Shown: in pieces, positions 31,207 through 31,447 of the stretch | Layout: each line of letters opens with the position of its first letter | Numbering within the stretch: the first letter of the stretch is position 1 | From: Pelargonium nanum | Taxonomy: Eukaryota; Streptophyta; Magnoliopsida; Geraniales; Geraniaceae | Assembly (NCBI GenBank): GCA_036897485.1 | Contig: JAYMTF010000701.1 | Span: 1-31,447, forward strand | Reading direction: 5' to 3' | DNA length: 31,447 nucleotides | Notes under the pieces: model-generated | What the model was told of the DNA's origin: nothing | Databases searched by the model: none | Seen by the model: the letters and a program-made list of their open reading frames with translations, nothing else | Position numbers and translations under genes: made by a program

Positions 31207-31447
31207 GGGTTTGTGTTGGATTTGTGTTGGGTTTGTGTTAAATTTGTGTTGGGTTTGTGTTGGGTTTGTGTTGGGTTTATTAGTCAAATGTTAGGGTTTG
31301 TGTTGGATTTGGGTTAGTTGCACAAATTTTGGGTTTGGGTTGAATTTGTGTAGGATATGAGTTGGTTGAACAAATTTTGAGTTTTTTTGTAAGATTTGTG
31401 TTGAGTTTGTGTTGGATTTGTGTTGAGTTTGTGTTAGGTTTGTGTTG
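31207..31447 (+). repeat. 11-bp minisatellite, (GGGTTTGTGTT)n, running off the window
   Basis: Many copies and variants of gggtttgtgtt (ggatttgtgtt, gagtttgtgtt, aaatttgtgtt), with interruptions at about 31280-31295 and 31310-31390. The right boundary lies beyond the window. Confidence 0.85.

Overview
The window is nuclear DNA from a flowering plant, almost certainly a eudicot. The evidence is one very large intron-rich gene with plant-style splice sites, AT-rich introns, and Stowaway, Helitron and SINE-type repeats around it. I cannot name the species.

The central feature is a complete plus-strand gene, ATG at 2668 to TAG at 26111. It encodes the plant XMAP215/Dis1-family microtubule polymerase MOR1/GEM1 (called TMBP200/MAP200 in tobacco). 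I assembled 54 coding exons by matching the conserved protein. Every junction keeps frame, and the product is 2025 residues. It has five TOG domains separated by Ser/Lys/Pro-rich linkers, a helical C-terminal region and a conserved tail. Intron 3 is about 4.56 kb; several introns are under 100 bp. Introns 11 and 44 are GC-AG. Intron 51 ends in a tandemly duplicated 3' splice site whose upstream copy would cause an immediate stop.

Upstream (1-2667) there is a tRNA-derived SINE-like element with an internal 47-bp duplication, a non-autonomous Helitron (630-1694) holding part of a MITE that recurs in intron 40, and the promoter and CT-rich leader. Introns carry three Stowaway-like MITEs with TA target duplications (5553-5733, 24462-24676, 25452-25686), a TIR element in intron 40, a foldback in intron 15, and an older GCCT-rich repeat in intron 3 that contains one of the Stowaways.

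Downstream of the 3' UTR (polyadenylation signal near 26496) the character changes. At 26735-28605 lies a segment of different composition that resembles plant mitochondrial intergenic DNA and may be a NUMT; this is unproven. It abuts a decayed minus-strand F-box/F-box-associated pseudogene (28610-29562) with nonsense and frameshift lesions and an in-gene 51-bp acidic repeat. Just 5' of its start is a two-tier satellite-like array (29565-30433) of about 156-bp units, each made of two related half-units of about 78 bp. The window ends with a second, minus-strand SINE-like element, a G-rich unclassified repeat, and an 11-bp minisatellite that runs off the edge.

There is one certain functional gene. 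I found no convincing new multi-gene system. The points most worth checking are the splicing oddities of MOR1 and the stepwise repeat evolution in the F-box locus.
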